64,000 bases of DNA from NCBI GenBank assembly GCA_035297145.1, contig DATGZN010000027.1, forward strand, positions 62,001 through 126,000, read 5' to 3'. The translations under genes and the position numbers were made by a program. Below, one piece after another: positions 50,501 to 58,910 of the stretch (positions are counted from its first letter, which is position 1; the number at the start of each line of letters is the position of its first letter). The DNA is from QHXW01 sp035297145. Lineage in GTDB: Bacteria > Acidobacteriota > Terriglobia > Bryobacterales > Bryobacteraceae. The notes below the pieces were generated by a model. The model saw only the letters and a list, made by a program, of their open reading frames with translations. It searched no databases and had not been told where the DNA came from.

Positions 50501-53316
50501 CACGTCAGGTTCGACAGAACCGGAACGGGCGGTAGCAAGGTCAGCCCGAAGGTTTTGGAAACGCCATTCAATGTTGCGGTGATGGTGGCTGTCGTGGTGC
50601 TGCCAACTGCTGTCGTGATCACCGGGAAGTTGGCCGTCGAGGAGCCCGCATTCACCGTCACCGGCGAGGAAACCGCCGCCGAGCCGTTGCTGCTCGATAC
50701 CGTCACATCCGTATTACTCGATGCATTTCCGCTCAGCGTCACCGTGCACGTCGACCCGGTTGGGGGTGTCACGCTTGCCGGGCTGCAACTGAGATTCGAA
50801 AGTACGATAGCGGGCGTCAAGGTTAGCCCGAAGGTTTTGGAAACGCCATTCAATGTTGCGGTGATGGTGGCGGTGGTAGTACTGCCGACCGCTGTCGTGG
50901 TCACCGGGAAGTTGGCCGTCGAGGAGCCCGCATTCACCGTCACTGGCGAGGAAACCGTCGCCGAGCCGTTGCTGCTCGATACCGTCACATTCGTATTACT
51001 GGATGCATTTCCGCTCAGCGTGATGGTGCAGGTAGAGCCAGTTGGGGGTGTCACGCTTGCCGGGCTGCAACTGAGATTGGAAAGTACGATAGCGGGCGTC
51101 AAGGTCAGCCCGAAGGTCTTGGAAACGCCATTCAATGTTGCGGTGATGGTGGCGGTGGTGGTGCTGCCGACCGCTGTCGTGGTCACCGGGAAGTTGGCCG
51201 TCGAGGAGCCCGCATTCACCGTCACCGGCGAGGAAACCGTCGCCGAGCCGCTATCGCTCGACACCGTCACGCTCATGTTGCTGAGCGCATTGCCGCTCAG
51301 GGTGATTGTGCAGGTGGAGCCCGTGGGTGGGGTCACGCTACCCGGATTGCAGTTTACGCCGGTAAGCGTGGGCACCGGTGGCAACAGCGTCACGCTGGAG
51401 GTCTTGGAAACTCCATTCAGTGTCGCGGTAATCGTGACCGGGGTGGAGCTGGCGACCGCGGTCGTGGTCACGTTGAAATTGGCCGTCGAGGAACCCGCGT
51501 TCACGGTCACCGGTGACGTGGCCGTAGCTGATCCGCTGCTGCTCGAAACCGTAACGTTCGTGTTGCTTAGCGCATTCCCGCTCAAGGTGATAGTGCACGA
51601 GAAACCCGTCGGTGGCGTCACACTGCCGGGGCTGCATGCCAGGTTGGTGAGCGCGGGCGCCGGCGGTAACAGCGTCACGTTAGAGGTCTGGGAGACGCCA
51701 TTCAATGTGGCCGTGATGGTGACCGGCGTGGAGCTACCCACCGCCGTCGTGGTCACGTTGAAATTGGCCGTCGAGGAACCCGCATTCACCGTAACCGGTG
51801 ACGTCACCTGGGCCGACCCACTGTTGCTCGAAACCGTTACGTTGGTATTGCTCGGCGCGTTCCCGCTCAAAGTGATGGTGCAGGAAAATCCCGTCGGCGG
51901 CGTCACGCTCGATGGGCTGCAGTTCAGACCCGTGAGCGTGGGTACCGCTGTCAATAAAGTCACGCCAGACGTTTTCGAAACTCCGTTCAAAGTGGCCGTG
52001 ATCGTGACAGGAGTGGAGCTGCCTACAGCCGTCGTGGTCACATTGAAATTGGCGCTTGAGGAACCGGCATTCACCGTAACCGGCGAAGAGACCTGGGCTG
52101 ATCCGCTGTTGCTGGAAACCGTTACGTTCGTATTGCTCGGCGCGTTCCCGCTCAAAGTGATGGTGCAGGAAAATCCCGTTGGCGGCGTGACGCTCGATGG
52201 GCTGCAGTTCAGACCCGTGAGCGTGGGTACGGGTGGCAATAAAGTCACGCCGGACGTTTTCGAAACTCCGTTCAAAGTGGCCGTAATTGTCACCGGAGTG
52301 GAGCTGCCCACCGCCGTCGTGGTCACATTGAAATTGGCTGATGAGGAACCGGCGTTCACTGTCACCGGTGATGTCACCTGGGCCGACCCGCTGTTGCTCG
52401 AAACCGTTACGTTCGTGTTGCTCGGCGCATTGCCGCTCAGCGTGATGGTGCAGGAAAAACCCGTTGGCGGCGTCACGCTACCGGGACTGCAGTTGAGGCC
52501 CGTAAGTGTCGGCACGGGCGGTAGCAGCGTCACATTGGAGGTCTGAGAAGCCCCGTTCAATGTCGCCGTGATCGTGACCGGAGTCGAACTGCCTACAGCC
52601 GTCGTGGTGACGTTGAAATTGGCGGTCGAGGAACCCGCATTCACCGTAACCGGCGACGACACCTGGGCCGATCCGCTGTTGCTCGACACAGTTACGTTCG
52701 TATTACTTACCGCGTTGCCGCTGAGAGTGATAGTGCACGAAAAGCCCGTTGGCGGCGTCACGCTACCGGGGCTGCAGGAGAGGCCGGTTAGCGTTGGCGC
52801 CACAGGCTGGTTGATGGTGACTACGGCGCTGCCGCCGGTGATGGCAACGTTATTTCCACTCCCGTCGGAAGCGTTGGCGCCGCCGATGCTGACCCCGGAG
52901 GAAGTGTTCGTCGTTGTCGCTGAGATTTGAAAAGTCACCGAGGCGAGGGATCCGTTGCCGATGGCTGTCGTATTGAAACCGGCGACGACGCAACGTACGT
53001 CACCAGCCGATGGGTTGCTGCAACTCGCCGATTTGCCGGCAGCGGATGCGGCGCCGCCAGTCGAAAAGAAGCTCCCGGATGCTGGGCTGAGATCCCCAGG
53101 GGTATAGAGCAAGTCAAACTGCACTGCCGCCGGCAAGGTGCCGTTGGTAGCCAAATTGACCGTTAGCGTCACGCTGGACCCGGGCGCACCCGATCCGCCC
53201 GTCAAGGTAAGGGAAGCAGTTTGCGCCGCTGCGCTGCTCACCATTGCTGCCGCAATGCCGAGGAATAAGGCCGTCCTCCTGTACCATCCGCACGAGACTC
53301 GCGTTGTCGTGGTCAT
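47518..53316 (-). CDS. Giant secreted Ig-like repeat protein with cohesin-like N-terminus and TIGR03437 C-terminus
   Basis: A 1,932-residue protein. After a signal peptide (LFLGIAAAMVSSAAAQ) comes a cohesin-like domain at residues about 33-168 (SLTLTGGSGAPGSSVTLTVNL, VQFDLLYTPGDLSP). Then about fifteen Ig-like modules follow. The first nine are 94-95 residues and very similar; the later six are diverged and shorter. Nearly all keep a Cys-x12-Cys pair at the start (for example CSPGSVTPPTGFSC), probably one disulfide per module. A putative-Ig (He_PIG-like) domain precedes the last ~235 residues, the TIGR03437 domain (SLTNAASFVNTGCSPGAVGALLGTGF). Such proteins are thought to be surface or matrix proteins; function is unknown. 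Confidence 0.88.
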   Translation of the reverse strand: MTTTTRVSCGWYRRTALFLGIAAAMVSSAAAQTASLTLTGGSGAPGSSVTLTVNLATNGTLPAAVQFDLLYTPGDLSPASGSFFSTGGAASAAGKSASCSNPSAGDVRCVVAGFNTTAIGNGSLASVTFQISATTTNTSSGVSIGGANASDGSGNNVAITGGSAVVTINQPVAPTLTGLSCSPGSVTPPTGFSCTITLSGNAVSNTNVTVSSNSGSAQVSSPVTVNAGSSTANFNVTTTAVGSSTPVTITATLNGASQTSNVTLLPPVPTLTGLNCSPGSVTPPTGFSCTITLSGNAPSNTNVTVSSNSGSAQVTSPVTVNAGSSSANFNVTTTAVGSSTPVTITATLNGVSKTSGVTLLPPVPTLTGLNCSPSSVTPPTGFSCTITLSGNAPSNTNVTVSSNSGSAQVSSPVTVNAGSSSANFNVTTTAVGSSTPVTITATLNGVSKTSGVTLLTAVPTLTGLNCSPSSVTPPTGFSCTITLSGNAPSNTNVTVSSNSGSAQVTSPVTVNAGSSTANFNVTTTAVGSSTPVTITATLNGVSQTSNVTLLPPAPALTNLACSPGSVTPPTGFSCTITLSGNALSNTNVTVSSSSGSATATSPVTVNAGSSTANFNVTTTAVASSTPVTITATLNGVSKTSSVTLLPPVPTLTGVNCNPGSVTPPTGSTCTITLSGNALSNMSVTVSSDSGSATVSSPVTVNAGSSTANFPVTTTAVGSTTTATITATLNGVSKTFGLTLTPAIVLSNLSCSPASVTPPTGSTCTITLSGNASSNTNVTVSSSNGSATVSSPVTVNAGSSTANFPVTTTAVGSTTTATITATLNGVSKTFGLTLTPAIVLSNLSCSPASVTPPTGSTCTVTLSGNASSNTDVTVSSSNGSAAVSSPVTVNAGSSTANFPVITTAVGSTTTATITATLNGVSKTFGLTLLPPVPVLSNLTCTPASVMAPGNSTCTVSLSGNALSNMSVTVSSSSGAATVTSPVTVSAGSSTANFTVSAPSAVSSNTTALITATLNGNSRNFSISLTAQGVTQPGVSSVVCTPATLTGGSSTSCTVNLTSAAPSGGTPVTLKSNNANASVQSQVTVPAGLTSATFTVTTTAVNSVQSVSISATSAGVTQSMALTLQPQAALSSMACMPGTIAPGATTTCTVFLTATAPSGGVTVALSSGSSSASVPPSVTVASGTSSATFTATGGSAGSAILTASFGGASVTFSLAVTAQSSLASVICAPLTVTAGSSSACTVSLSGPAGQSGANVSLTSSNPQVSVPASLAIPAGASSAGFSAAVAANASGSATITATMGAIVRSATLTVTAASSGPSLICSPASIQTPGTSTCTFSLGSAAQSNTVIALMSSSATVTIPSSITIGTGLTSATFTATASAVSSTTSVLISAPNQGTSQTLTLLGPSSGNVSVTAVACNPLTLIGGGTSACQITLSGAAAASSPGIRLSSSSTQISVAPLLQPVAGSATVSFNVTSTLIDHDENAVLIANMGASSAQATLSLLGLKPTALACPQTLQSGLPLSCQVTLNSGQAATSVAIAISSTGSGATLPSSVSTQAGQPTVSFQGSTAYVSADQSVTVGASYHGVALQATVTLTPAPPVLTVPGVQAVAPGRGVTFTVSATDPAGLTVSLSVSNLPPNSSFNPNTGVFNWAPQTSQVGQYSVAFTATNSAQVSATEDVAIEVQSSTPVISSLTNAASFVNTGCSPGAVGALLGTGFVATGAKSAEVSPLPTTIDGLHVQGNGNDLPVFYVSEDQVNFQCPSGAPGASVALTIQSGTGASSPLSTTMQFASPGIFTIDGSGKGQGAVLVAGTANVAMTKTKGVKSEPAERGGYISIYATGLGATNVDVAPGAPAPSDPLAEVVAPVDVLLGGDAAEVTFAGLVPGYTGLYVVNAKIPASASIGPAIPLLIAVHLPDGTVVKSNVVTIAVAPAGN
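50500..52850. repeat. Tandem 282-285 bp coding repeats within the giant gene
   Basis: Recurring blocks, for example AAGGTTTTGGAAACGCC at about 50549, 50831 and 51113 (282-base steps), then 285 bases to the next. Stretches of neighbouring units are nearly identical at the DNA level, so unit number is likely to vary by recombination. The plus-strand complement happens to have few stops here, which makes spurious long antisense frames. Confidence 0.85.
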
Positions 53317-53795
53317 TTGTCCGCCGATCCAGTTTGGGTTTACTGTCTCTCTTTGTAGTGATTTACGCCGGTCGAAACAAGATTGCCGATGGTTGGGAGC
53401 GAGGAGTTAACTGTCATACCGGATCTGACGCTAACCGACATTAACGTCCGGCAGCCGCCGACTGCCGAGCCGGTGAACTAAAGACAACCCAAATCAACGT
53501 TCCGGATACAACCGTAGTGGGTATATTTGACATTCCCTCTCGCACCTGTGCACACACGTCGTCGACGCAATTGGAACTCAATTCCGTCGTTGAAAATGTT
53601 AGCTGAAGGAAGGCGCGAAAAAGGGCCGTGGAGCCTGGAAGCACCATGTACATCTACGTGTACTTTAGTACTTGTACATACACTACACTGCTGGAACGAA
53701 ATCTTCAAGTACTTGCGCGCAACGAATTCGTGAAATTTTCGTGGCGAGAACAGCGGGATGCCCTGGAACTGTACCACCGGCTATCATGGCTCTCT
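53317..53795. other. Divergent intergenic region between the giant gene and the CYTH gene
   Basis: No convincing gene. It holds a hairpin candidate (CGGCAG and CTGCCG, 53449-53467) and a cluster of GTAC-containing palindromes at 53647-53678: TGTACA, GTACT-TT-AGTAC and TGTACA again, with AAGTACTT further downstream near 53706. This is a plausible operator region for the CYTH gene. Several short frames here have no ribosome site or family pattern. Confidence 0.5.
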
Positions 53796-54374
53796 GTGGC
53801 TTCTCCGCGTAACAATCGTGAAGTCGAGATCAAGCTGAAGGTCGCGAGCGCCCCGGCGGCGCGGCGCATCCTGCGAAAGGCGGGATTTCAGGTGCACAAG
53901 GGGAGAGTCTTCGAAGACAACCTCGTACTCGATACAGCGGATCTGGCCTTGCGCCGGGCGGGGAAGTTGCTCCGCGTCCGCGAGGCGGGACGCGACGTTC
54001 TCGTAACCTACAAGGGCTCAGCCACGCCCGGCAAGTATAAGTCGCGCGAGGAACTGGAAGTCGCGGTCTCGCATGCGCGCAAAACCACCCTCGTCTTCGA
54101 ACGGCTGGGCTTCTCGCGGGTATTTCGCTATCAGAAGTACCGCACCGAGTATACACGTCCGCGGGAGCGCGGCGTCGTTACACTGGATGAAACGCCGATC
54201 GGCTGCTTTTTCGAGATCGAAGGTGCACCGGACTGGATCGACCGCACGGCACGCCGGCTGGGTTTTCAAGAGTCCGACTACATTACGGGGAGTTACGGAG
54301 GGCTGTACCTCGGGCTGCGACAGCGGCAGGTCAGCCTCCCGGCCGATATGGTGTTTCCGGACCGCGCTACTTGA
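53796..54374 (+). CDS. CYTH-domain protein (class IV adenylate cyclase / thiamine triphosphatase family)
   Basis: The GTG at 53796 gives 192 residues whose first motif is Glu9-Val-Glu11-Ile-Lys13 (ExExK), the metal and triphosphate signature of the CYTH superfamily. Later strands fit the tunnel fold: VTYKG, REELEVAV, VTLDETPIGCFFEIEG. Members act as adenylate cyclase (CyaB), thiamine triphosphatase or inorganic triphosphatase, and the choice cannot be made here. Its 3' end overlaps convergent frr by 8 bases. The start is uncertain because no strong ribosome site is seen. Confidence 0.8.
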   Translation: MASPRNNREVEIKLKVASAPAARRILRKAGFQVHKGRVFEDNLVLDTADLALRRAGKLLRVREAGRDVLVTYKGSATPGKYKSREELEVAVSHARKTTLVFERLGFSRVFRYQKYRTEYTRPRERGVVTLDETPIGCFFEIEGAPDWIDRTARRLGFQESDYITGSYGGLYLGLRQRQVSLPADMVFPDRAT

Positions 54375-54972
54375 TCTCGATAATCTCTTTCTCTTTGTTC
54401 CGCGCTGCCTGGTCCAGCTTGTCCATGTAGCCGTTGGTCATCTTCTGGATCTCGTCGAGTCCCCGGCGCTCTTCATCCTCTGCGATCTTCTTGTCCTTCA
54501 GAAGTTTCTTCGCTGCTTCATTGGCATCGCGGCGAATGTTGCGAATTGCCACACGATGATCCTCCGCCACCGCGTGCAGGTGCTTGACCAGCTCCTTGCG
54601 GCGTTCTTCGGTCAGCGGGGGGATAGGAATCCGGATGATCTTCCCGTCGTTGGCGGGGTTGAGCCCCAGGTCGGAGGCGCGGATAGCCTTCTCAATAGCG
54701 CCGATGTGCGATACGTCCCACGGCTGGACGGTGATCAGCGTCGGCTCGGGAACGTGCAGGTTGCCGATCTGGTTGAGCGGCGTTGGCGTGCCGTAGTAAT
54801 CCACGCGGATGTTGTCCAGCAGGCTGATGGAAGCGCGTCCCGTGCGGATGGTCGCCATGGCGTGCTGCAAATCGCCCATGGCCTTCTCCATCCGGCTCTT
54901 GGAACTCGCTTCAATCTCCCTGACGGAGTTGAACGATTGCCCGCTCGGGGCTGAATGAGGTTCGGTTTTCAT
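54367..54972 (-). CDS. frr: Ribosome recycling factor
   Basis: A 201-residue RRF with an N-terminal extension of about 20 residues over the usual 185. Conserved segments include MEKAMGDLQHAMATIRTGRASISLLDNIRVDYYG, PLNQIGNLHVPEP and PPLTEERRKELVKHLH. It splits the terminated ribosome with EF-G. It is last in rpsB-tsf-pyrH-frr, with 7 bases after pyrH. Confidence 0.95.
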   Translation of the reverse strand: MKTEPHSAPSGQSFNSVREIEASSKSRMEKAMGDLQHAMATIRTGRASISLLDNIRVDYYGTPTPLNQIGNLHVPEPTLITVQPWDVSHIGAIEKAIRASDLGLNPANDGKIIRIPIPPLTEERRKELVKHLHAVAEDHRVAIRNIRRDANEAAKKLLKDKKIAEDEERRGLDEIQKMTNGYMDKLDQAARNKEKEIIEIK

Positions 54973-54979
54973 AACGTGC

Positions 54980-55687
54980 CTATTGAATGAGCGTGCCGAT
55001 CGGCTCCCCGGCCGACATTCGCATTATATTTCCAGTCGCCTTCAGATTGAAAACCACAATCGGGAGCTTGTTATCCCGGCACATGGCGACGGCCGATGCA
55101 TCCATCACTCCCAGGCCCTTGGCCAGCACTTCCATGTAAGAGACTTGCGGATACATAACGGCGTCCGGAAATTTCAGCGGATCCTTATCGTAAACGCCGT
55201 CAACCCGGGTCGCTTTGGCGATAATCTGCGCTTTGATCTCGAGAGCGCGCAGCGTCGCGGCGGTGTCGGTGGAAAAATACGGATTTGAGGTGCCGCCGGC
55301 GAAGATCACGATGCGGCCCTTTTCCAGGTGGCGAATCGCGCGCCGCCGTATGTAGGGCTCGGCCACCTGGTTCATCTGAATGGCGCTCATCACGCGCGTG
55401 GGGACGCCCATCTGTTCGAGCGAGTCCTGCAACGCGAGCGAATTGATGACCGTGGCCAGCATTCCCATGTGGTCCGCAGTCACGCGGTCCATATTGCGCG
55501 CCGCCGCCGCCACACCGCGAAAGATGTTGCCGCCGCCTACTACGACCCCAAGCTGCACGCCCGCTTTCACAACCTCCGCGACCTCGGCGGCAAGCTCACG
55601 CACGCGGTCGGCATCAATGCCGAACGTCGCGGCGCCGGCCATCACCTCGCCGCTCAGCTTGAGCAGGATGCGCTGGTATTTCGGCAC
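54980..55687 (-). CDS. pyrH: UMP kinase
   Basis: A 235-residue hexameric UMP kinase: RILLKLSGEVMAG, VGVVVGGGNIFRG, NSLALQDSLEQMGVPTRVMSAI, and FAGGTSNPYFSTDTAATLRALEI, all typical of PyrH. It phosphorylates UMP to UDP. The gene lies between tsf (3-base gap) and frr, the widely conserved arrangement. Confidence 0.96.
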   Translation of the reverse strand: MPKYQRILLKLSGEVMAGAATFGIDADRVRELAAEVAEVVKAGVQLGVVVGGGNIFRGVAAAARNMDRVTADHMGMLATVINSLALQDSLEQMGVPTRVMSAIQMNQVAEPYIRRRAIRHLEKGRIVIFAGGTSNPYFSTDTAATLRALEIKAQIIAKATRVDGVYDKDPLKFPDAVMYPQVSYMEVLAKGLGVMDASAVAMCRDNKLPIVVFNLKATGNIMRMSAGEPIGTLIQ

Positions 55688-55690
55688 AGG

Positions 55691-56344
55691 TCAGGCCTGG
55701 ACCGGCTCGGGAACCGCGGCTTCGCCCTCGCCGCCCGCCTCGGCTGGCGCGTCGCCGACCTTGAAACGCTCGAAGCGGGAAACCACAATATTCTCGCCCA
55801 GCTTGGCGATCTTGGTTTTGATCAACTGATCGATGGTGAGCGTGTTTTCCTTCACAAACGGCTGCTCATAGAGGCACACCGCCTCGTAGAACTTCGCCAG
55901 CCGTCCCTCGATGATCTTGTCGAGGATTTTCTCGGGCTTCTTCTCAGCCACCGCACGGGCGCGCTCGATATCGCGCTCCTTTTCGAGCGCCTCTGCGGGC
56001 ACGTCTTCCTTGCGGACGAACTGCGGGTCGGCGGCAGCGATGTGCATGGCGAGATCATGCACCAGCATCTGAAAGTCGGCGGTGCGGGCGACGAAATCCG
56101 ATTCGCAGTTCACCTCCACCAGCACGCCAAGCTGCCCGCCGTGATGGATGTAGCTGCCGATCAGCCCCTGTTTAGTAGTGCGTGAGGCCTTCTTTCCGGC
56201 CGAGGTGATGCCGCGCTTCCGCAGAACGACCTCCGCCTCCGGCAGGTCGCCCTTGGCCTCGACAAGCGCGGCTTTACACTCCATCATTCCGGCGCCCGTG
56301 CGCTCGCGTAGTTGCTTGACAAGTTGTGCGCTGATTTCCGCCAT
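55691..56344 (-). CDS. tsf: Elongation factor Ts
   Basis: A 217-residue short-form EF-Ts. The N-terminal UBA-like helix LVKQLRERTGAGMMECKAAL is followed by SYIHHGGQLGVLVEVNCESDFVART and LVHDLAMHIAA. It exchanges GDP on EF-Tu. The C-terminal tail (about 25 residues, Glu/Ala/Pro-rich) is not conserved. Two hairpins separate it from rpsB. Confidence 0.95.
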   Translation of the reverse strand: MAEISAQLVKQLRERTGAGMMECKAALVEAKGDLPEAEVVLRKRGITSAGKKASRTTKQGLIGSYIHHGGQLGVLVEVNCESDFVARTADFQMLVHDLAMHIAAADPQFVRKEDVPAEALEKERDIERARAVAEKKPEKILDKIIEGRLAKFYEAVCLYEQPFVKENTLTIDQLIKTKIAKLGENIVVSRFERFKVGDAPAEAGGEGEAAVPEPVQA

Positions 56345-56385
56345 GTTTGTTTCCTTGGATCTGGACTACCGTCGAGCCGCGCGGA

Positions 56386-56415
56386 CCAGAGACACATCTC
56401 TGGCGCCCCGGCGCC
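56386..56415 (-). promoter_or_regulatory. Tandem hairpins between rpsB and tsf
   Basis: Two stems overlap: CCAGAGA/TCTCTGG with a 4-base loop (56386-56403) and GGCGCC/GGCGCC with a CC loop (56402-56415). There is no U tract, so they are more likely attenuation or RNA-processing structures than a strong terminator. An rpsB-tsf intergenic hairpin is also known in Escherichia coli. Confidence 0.55.
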
Positions 56416-56435
56416 TCCACGGTGAGATGAAATCT

Positions 56436-57335
56436 TTAATGTCCGCTTTCGGTAACCACCGGCTCAGCAACCGGCGCCGCGGTTTCGGACGCAGGTCCCT
56501 TGCGCGGCGATGCGACCGGCTCTTCGTCCACGAAAGTCTCGGCCATGATCTCTTCGGCGTACTTCGGATCGACGTACTGGCTGTAGTCGTCGATTCTCTC
56601 CTCGGCCGGTGTCTCGGCTACGATCTTCTCCGCCACGAAATCCTGCTCGGTGGCTAGGGCGCGGCCCTCAACCACGGAATCCGCAATCTTGCTGGTAAAC
56701 AGGCGGATGGCGCGCAGCGCGTCGTCATTGCCCGGAATCACCCAGTCCACCTCGTCGGGGTCGCAATTGGTGTCGACGATCGCCACAACCGGAATGCCCA
56801 ACCGCCGCGCTTCCTTCACCGCGATGGCTTCCTTATTCGAATCGATGACGAACACCACATCCGGCAACCCCGGCATGTCCTTGATGCCCGCGAGGTTCTG
56901 ATCCAGGTGCTTGCGCTCCCGCTCCAGGCGAATGACTTCTTTCTTGGGCCGGGCGGCGTATCCGCCGTCGGTGGCCATTGCCTCCAATTCCTTCAGCCGC
57001 TTGATCGACTTCTGCACCGTCATCATATTGGTGAGCAGGCCGCCCAGCCAACGCTGGTTGACATAGTACATCTGGCAGCGTGTGGCCTCCTCGGCGACGG
57101 CTTCCTGAGCCTGGCGCTTGGTACCCACGAACAGGACGTTCTTGCCCTGCGCCGCCATTTCGCCCACAAACCGGGCGGCGTCCTTGAACATTTTCAGCGT
57201 TTTCTGCAGGTCGATAATGTAAATGCCGTTGCGTTCGCCGAAGATGTATTCCTTCATCTTCGGATTCCAGCGCTTGGTCTGGTGCCCGAAATGAACGCCC
57301 GCTTCGAGCAATTCCTTCATTGAGATTGCTGGCAA
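56436..57335 (-). CDS. rpsB: Ribosomal protein uS2
   Basis: A 299-residue S2, longer than the usual ~240-260 because of a C-terminal tail from about residue 245, rich in Glu, Pro and Ala (AETFVDEEPVASPRKGPASE). Core motifs are LLEAGVHFGHQTKRWNPKM, IYIIDLQKTL, VGTKRQAQEAV, RWLGGLLTNM and PVVAIVDTNCDPDEVDWVIPGNDDA. It starts the rpsB-tsf-pyrH-frr operon. The function of the acidic tail is unknown. Confidence 0.96.
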   Translation of the reverse strand: MPAISMKELLEAGVHFGHQTKRWNPKMKEYIFGERNGIYIIDLQKTLKMFKDAARFVGEMAAQGKNVLFVGTKRQAQEAVAEEATRCQMYYVNQRWLGGLLTNMMTVQKSIKRLKELEAMATDGGYAARPKKEVIRLERERKHLDQNLAGIKDMPGLPDVVFVIDSNKEAIAVKEARRLGIPVVAIVDTNCDPDEVDWVIPGNDDALRAIRLFTSKIADSVVEGRALATEQDFVAEKIVAETPAEERIDDYSQYVDPKYAEEIMAETFVDEEPVASPRKGPASETAAPVAEPVVTESGH

Positions 57336-57497
57336 ACTACCTCCTCATCAGATTTGAGGACAGGCGCGAACCTGCCTCACCGGCTGCCACAACGCTCGCG
57401 GTCCAAAGCGAGATTTGCGCGCACTGCTTCAGCCGGGGGTTGGAACCGGGAGCACCGGGGTGGATCACAGAAAAACCGCGGCACTCCGTACACATGA

Positions 57498-57896
57498 CTA
57501 GCGTTTGGAGAATTGGAAGCGCTTCCGCGCTCCCTTCTGGCCGTACTTCTTGCGCTCGTGCTGTCGCGGATCGCGCGTCAGCAGCCCCAGCTTCTTGAGA
57601 CGCTGCCGCAGCTCGCCATTGAATTCCACCAGAGCCCTGGCGATTCCGAGCCTAGCCGCTCCCGCTTGACCGGCAACGCCTCCGCCGGTCGCCAGAATCA
57701 AAACATCGAATTTTTCAGCGGTCTCGGTGGCCAGCAAAGGCTGCCGCACCGGTACCCGCAGAGATTCGGTCGGAAAATACGATTCGAACGATCGACCGTT
57801 TACCTTGATCTCGCCCTTGCCTGGCCGCAAAAATATCCGCGCCACCGACGTCTTTCGCCGGCCAGTTGCCAAGTACTGCACGATGGTTGCTGCCAC
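57498..57896 (-). CDS. rpsI: Ribosomal protein uS9
   Basis: A 132-residue S9 with YLATGRRKTSVARIFLRPG at the N-terminus, VRQPLLATE, GGGVAGQAGAARLGIARALVEF, and the conserved basic C-terminus RDPRQHERKKYGQKGARKRFQFSKR. It contacts the tRNA anticodon loop in the P site. It is 17 bases after rplM, the standard pair. Confidence 0.96.
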   Translation of the reverse strand: MAATIVQYLATGRRKTSVARIFLRPGKGEIKVNGRSFESYFPTESLRVPVRQPLLATETAEKFDVLILATGGGVAGQAGAARLGIARALVEFNGELRQRLKKLGLLTRDPRQHERKKYGQKGARKRFQFSKR

Positions 57897-57913
57897 TCTC
57901 TGATCTCTCCCGC

Positions 57914-58351
57914 TTATGCGACCTGTTTCGACTGCGGCTTTTGCGCGCTGTGCGGATGCTTGTCGCCCGCATAGACGCGCAGCTTGCGATACATTTGCTT
58001 CCCCAGTTTGGTTTTCGGAAGCATGCCGGCAATGGCGTTTTCCACCATGCGCGCCGGACGCGTCGCCCTCATCTTCCGCGCACCGACCGATACCAGTCCG
58101 CCCGGATAACCGGTGAACCGGTGATACATCTTCTGTTCATCCTTCTTGCCCGTCAGCTTCACCTTCGCGGCATTGATCACGATCACGTGATCGCCCGTAT
58201 CCAGGAAAGGCGTGAAGGTAGGCTTGTGCTTACCCATCAGCAACATGGCTGCGTGGCTGGCCAGCTTTCCCAAGACCACATTGTCCGCGTCCAAAACGTG
58301 CCACTGGCGTTGGATCTCAGGCTTCGACGGAAATTCCGTACTCATCGACAC
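57914..58351 (-). CDS. rplM: Ribosomal protein uL13
   Basis: A 145-residue L13: WHVLDADNVVLGKLASHAAMLLMGKHKPTFTPFLDTGDHVIVINAAKV, then HRFTGYPGG and MVENAIAGMLPKTKLGKQMYRKLRVYAG. It is an early-assembly large-subunit protein. The next gene is rpsI; the RNA-binding protein gene lies upstream by 85 bases. Confidence 0.96.
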   Translation of the reverse strand: MSMSTEFPSKPEIQRQWHVLDADNVVLGKLASHAAMLLMGKHKPTFTPFLDTGDHVIVINAAKVKLTGKKDEQKMYHRFTGYPGGLVSVGARKMRATRPARMVENAIAGMLPKTKLGKQMYRKLRVYAGDKHPHSAQKPQSKQVA

Positions 58352-58436
58352 ACGTCTCCACTTATGCAGTTCAAACTATTCAGGCTACCGGACGCGCGAA
58401 TTAGTTGTCAAATGCGCGCGTCCGTACGGTTGACGC

Positions 58437-58751
58437 TTACCAGCGCGATCGGCCGCCACCACCGCCGCCGCTGCGCCGGAAATTTCCGCCGCCGGACGAA
58501 CGTTCTGCCTTTGGCCGCGCTTCATTCACGTTGAGCGTTCTTCCGCCCAGATCGGTGCCGTTCAGAGCGGCAATGGCGCGCTCTGCTTCCGCGTCGTTCG
58601 GCATTTCGACGAAACCAAAACCCCGGGGCTGTCCGGAATCGCGGTCTGTCACAATGCTGACCCGATCCACGGCTCCATGAACTTCAAATAGCGATTTCAC
58701 GCTGTCTTCGGTCGCCCCATAGCTGAGGTTCCCAACAAAAATATTCTTCAT
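58437..58751 (-). CDS. RRM-type RNA-binding protein
   Basis: A 104-residue protein with one RNA recognition motif: RNP2 IFVGNL (residues 4-9) and RNP1 RGFGFVEM (43-50), followed by a Gly/Arg-rich tail (NFRRSGGGGGGRSRW). Such small bacterial RRM proteins bind single-stranded RNA and are often cold-inducible, like the cyanobacterial Rbp proteins. The upstream 160 bases contain no clear gene. Confidence 0.9.
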   Translation of the reverse strand: MKNIFVGNLSYGATEDSVKSLFEVHGAVDRVSIVTDRDSGQPRGFGFVEMPNDAEAERAIAALNGTDLGGRTLNVNEARPKAERSSGGGNFRRSGGGGGGRSRW

Positions 58752-58910
58752 TCAATTTCCTTTTCTGATTTGAAGGCAGCGAATGGGCAGACAGGAACGA
58801 CGCGTACTACGGAACGTCATAGGCTACTTACCGAATCGGCAGGGCGATCAAATTCTCATTTAGTGTAGCAGGAAGCTGGGGTTGGCGGCTAGTCACGTAG
58901 GAACCGCCAA
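58752..58910. other. Intergenic region with no recognised feature
   Basis: Separates the RRM gene from the ParE-like toxin end. AT-richer, with GATTTGAAGG-type ribosome-site-free sequence. No convincing promoter or gene seen. Confidence 0.35.

Noticed and set aside
50279..52546. Long plus-strand open frame (755 codons) opposite the giant protein
   Set aside because: It is the complement of tandem Thr/Ser/Val-rich repeats; the repeat codons avoid stops on the other strand. Its product is a repeated low-complexity sequence without a start signal.
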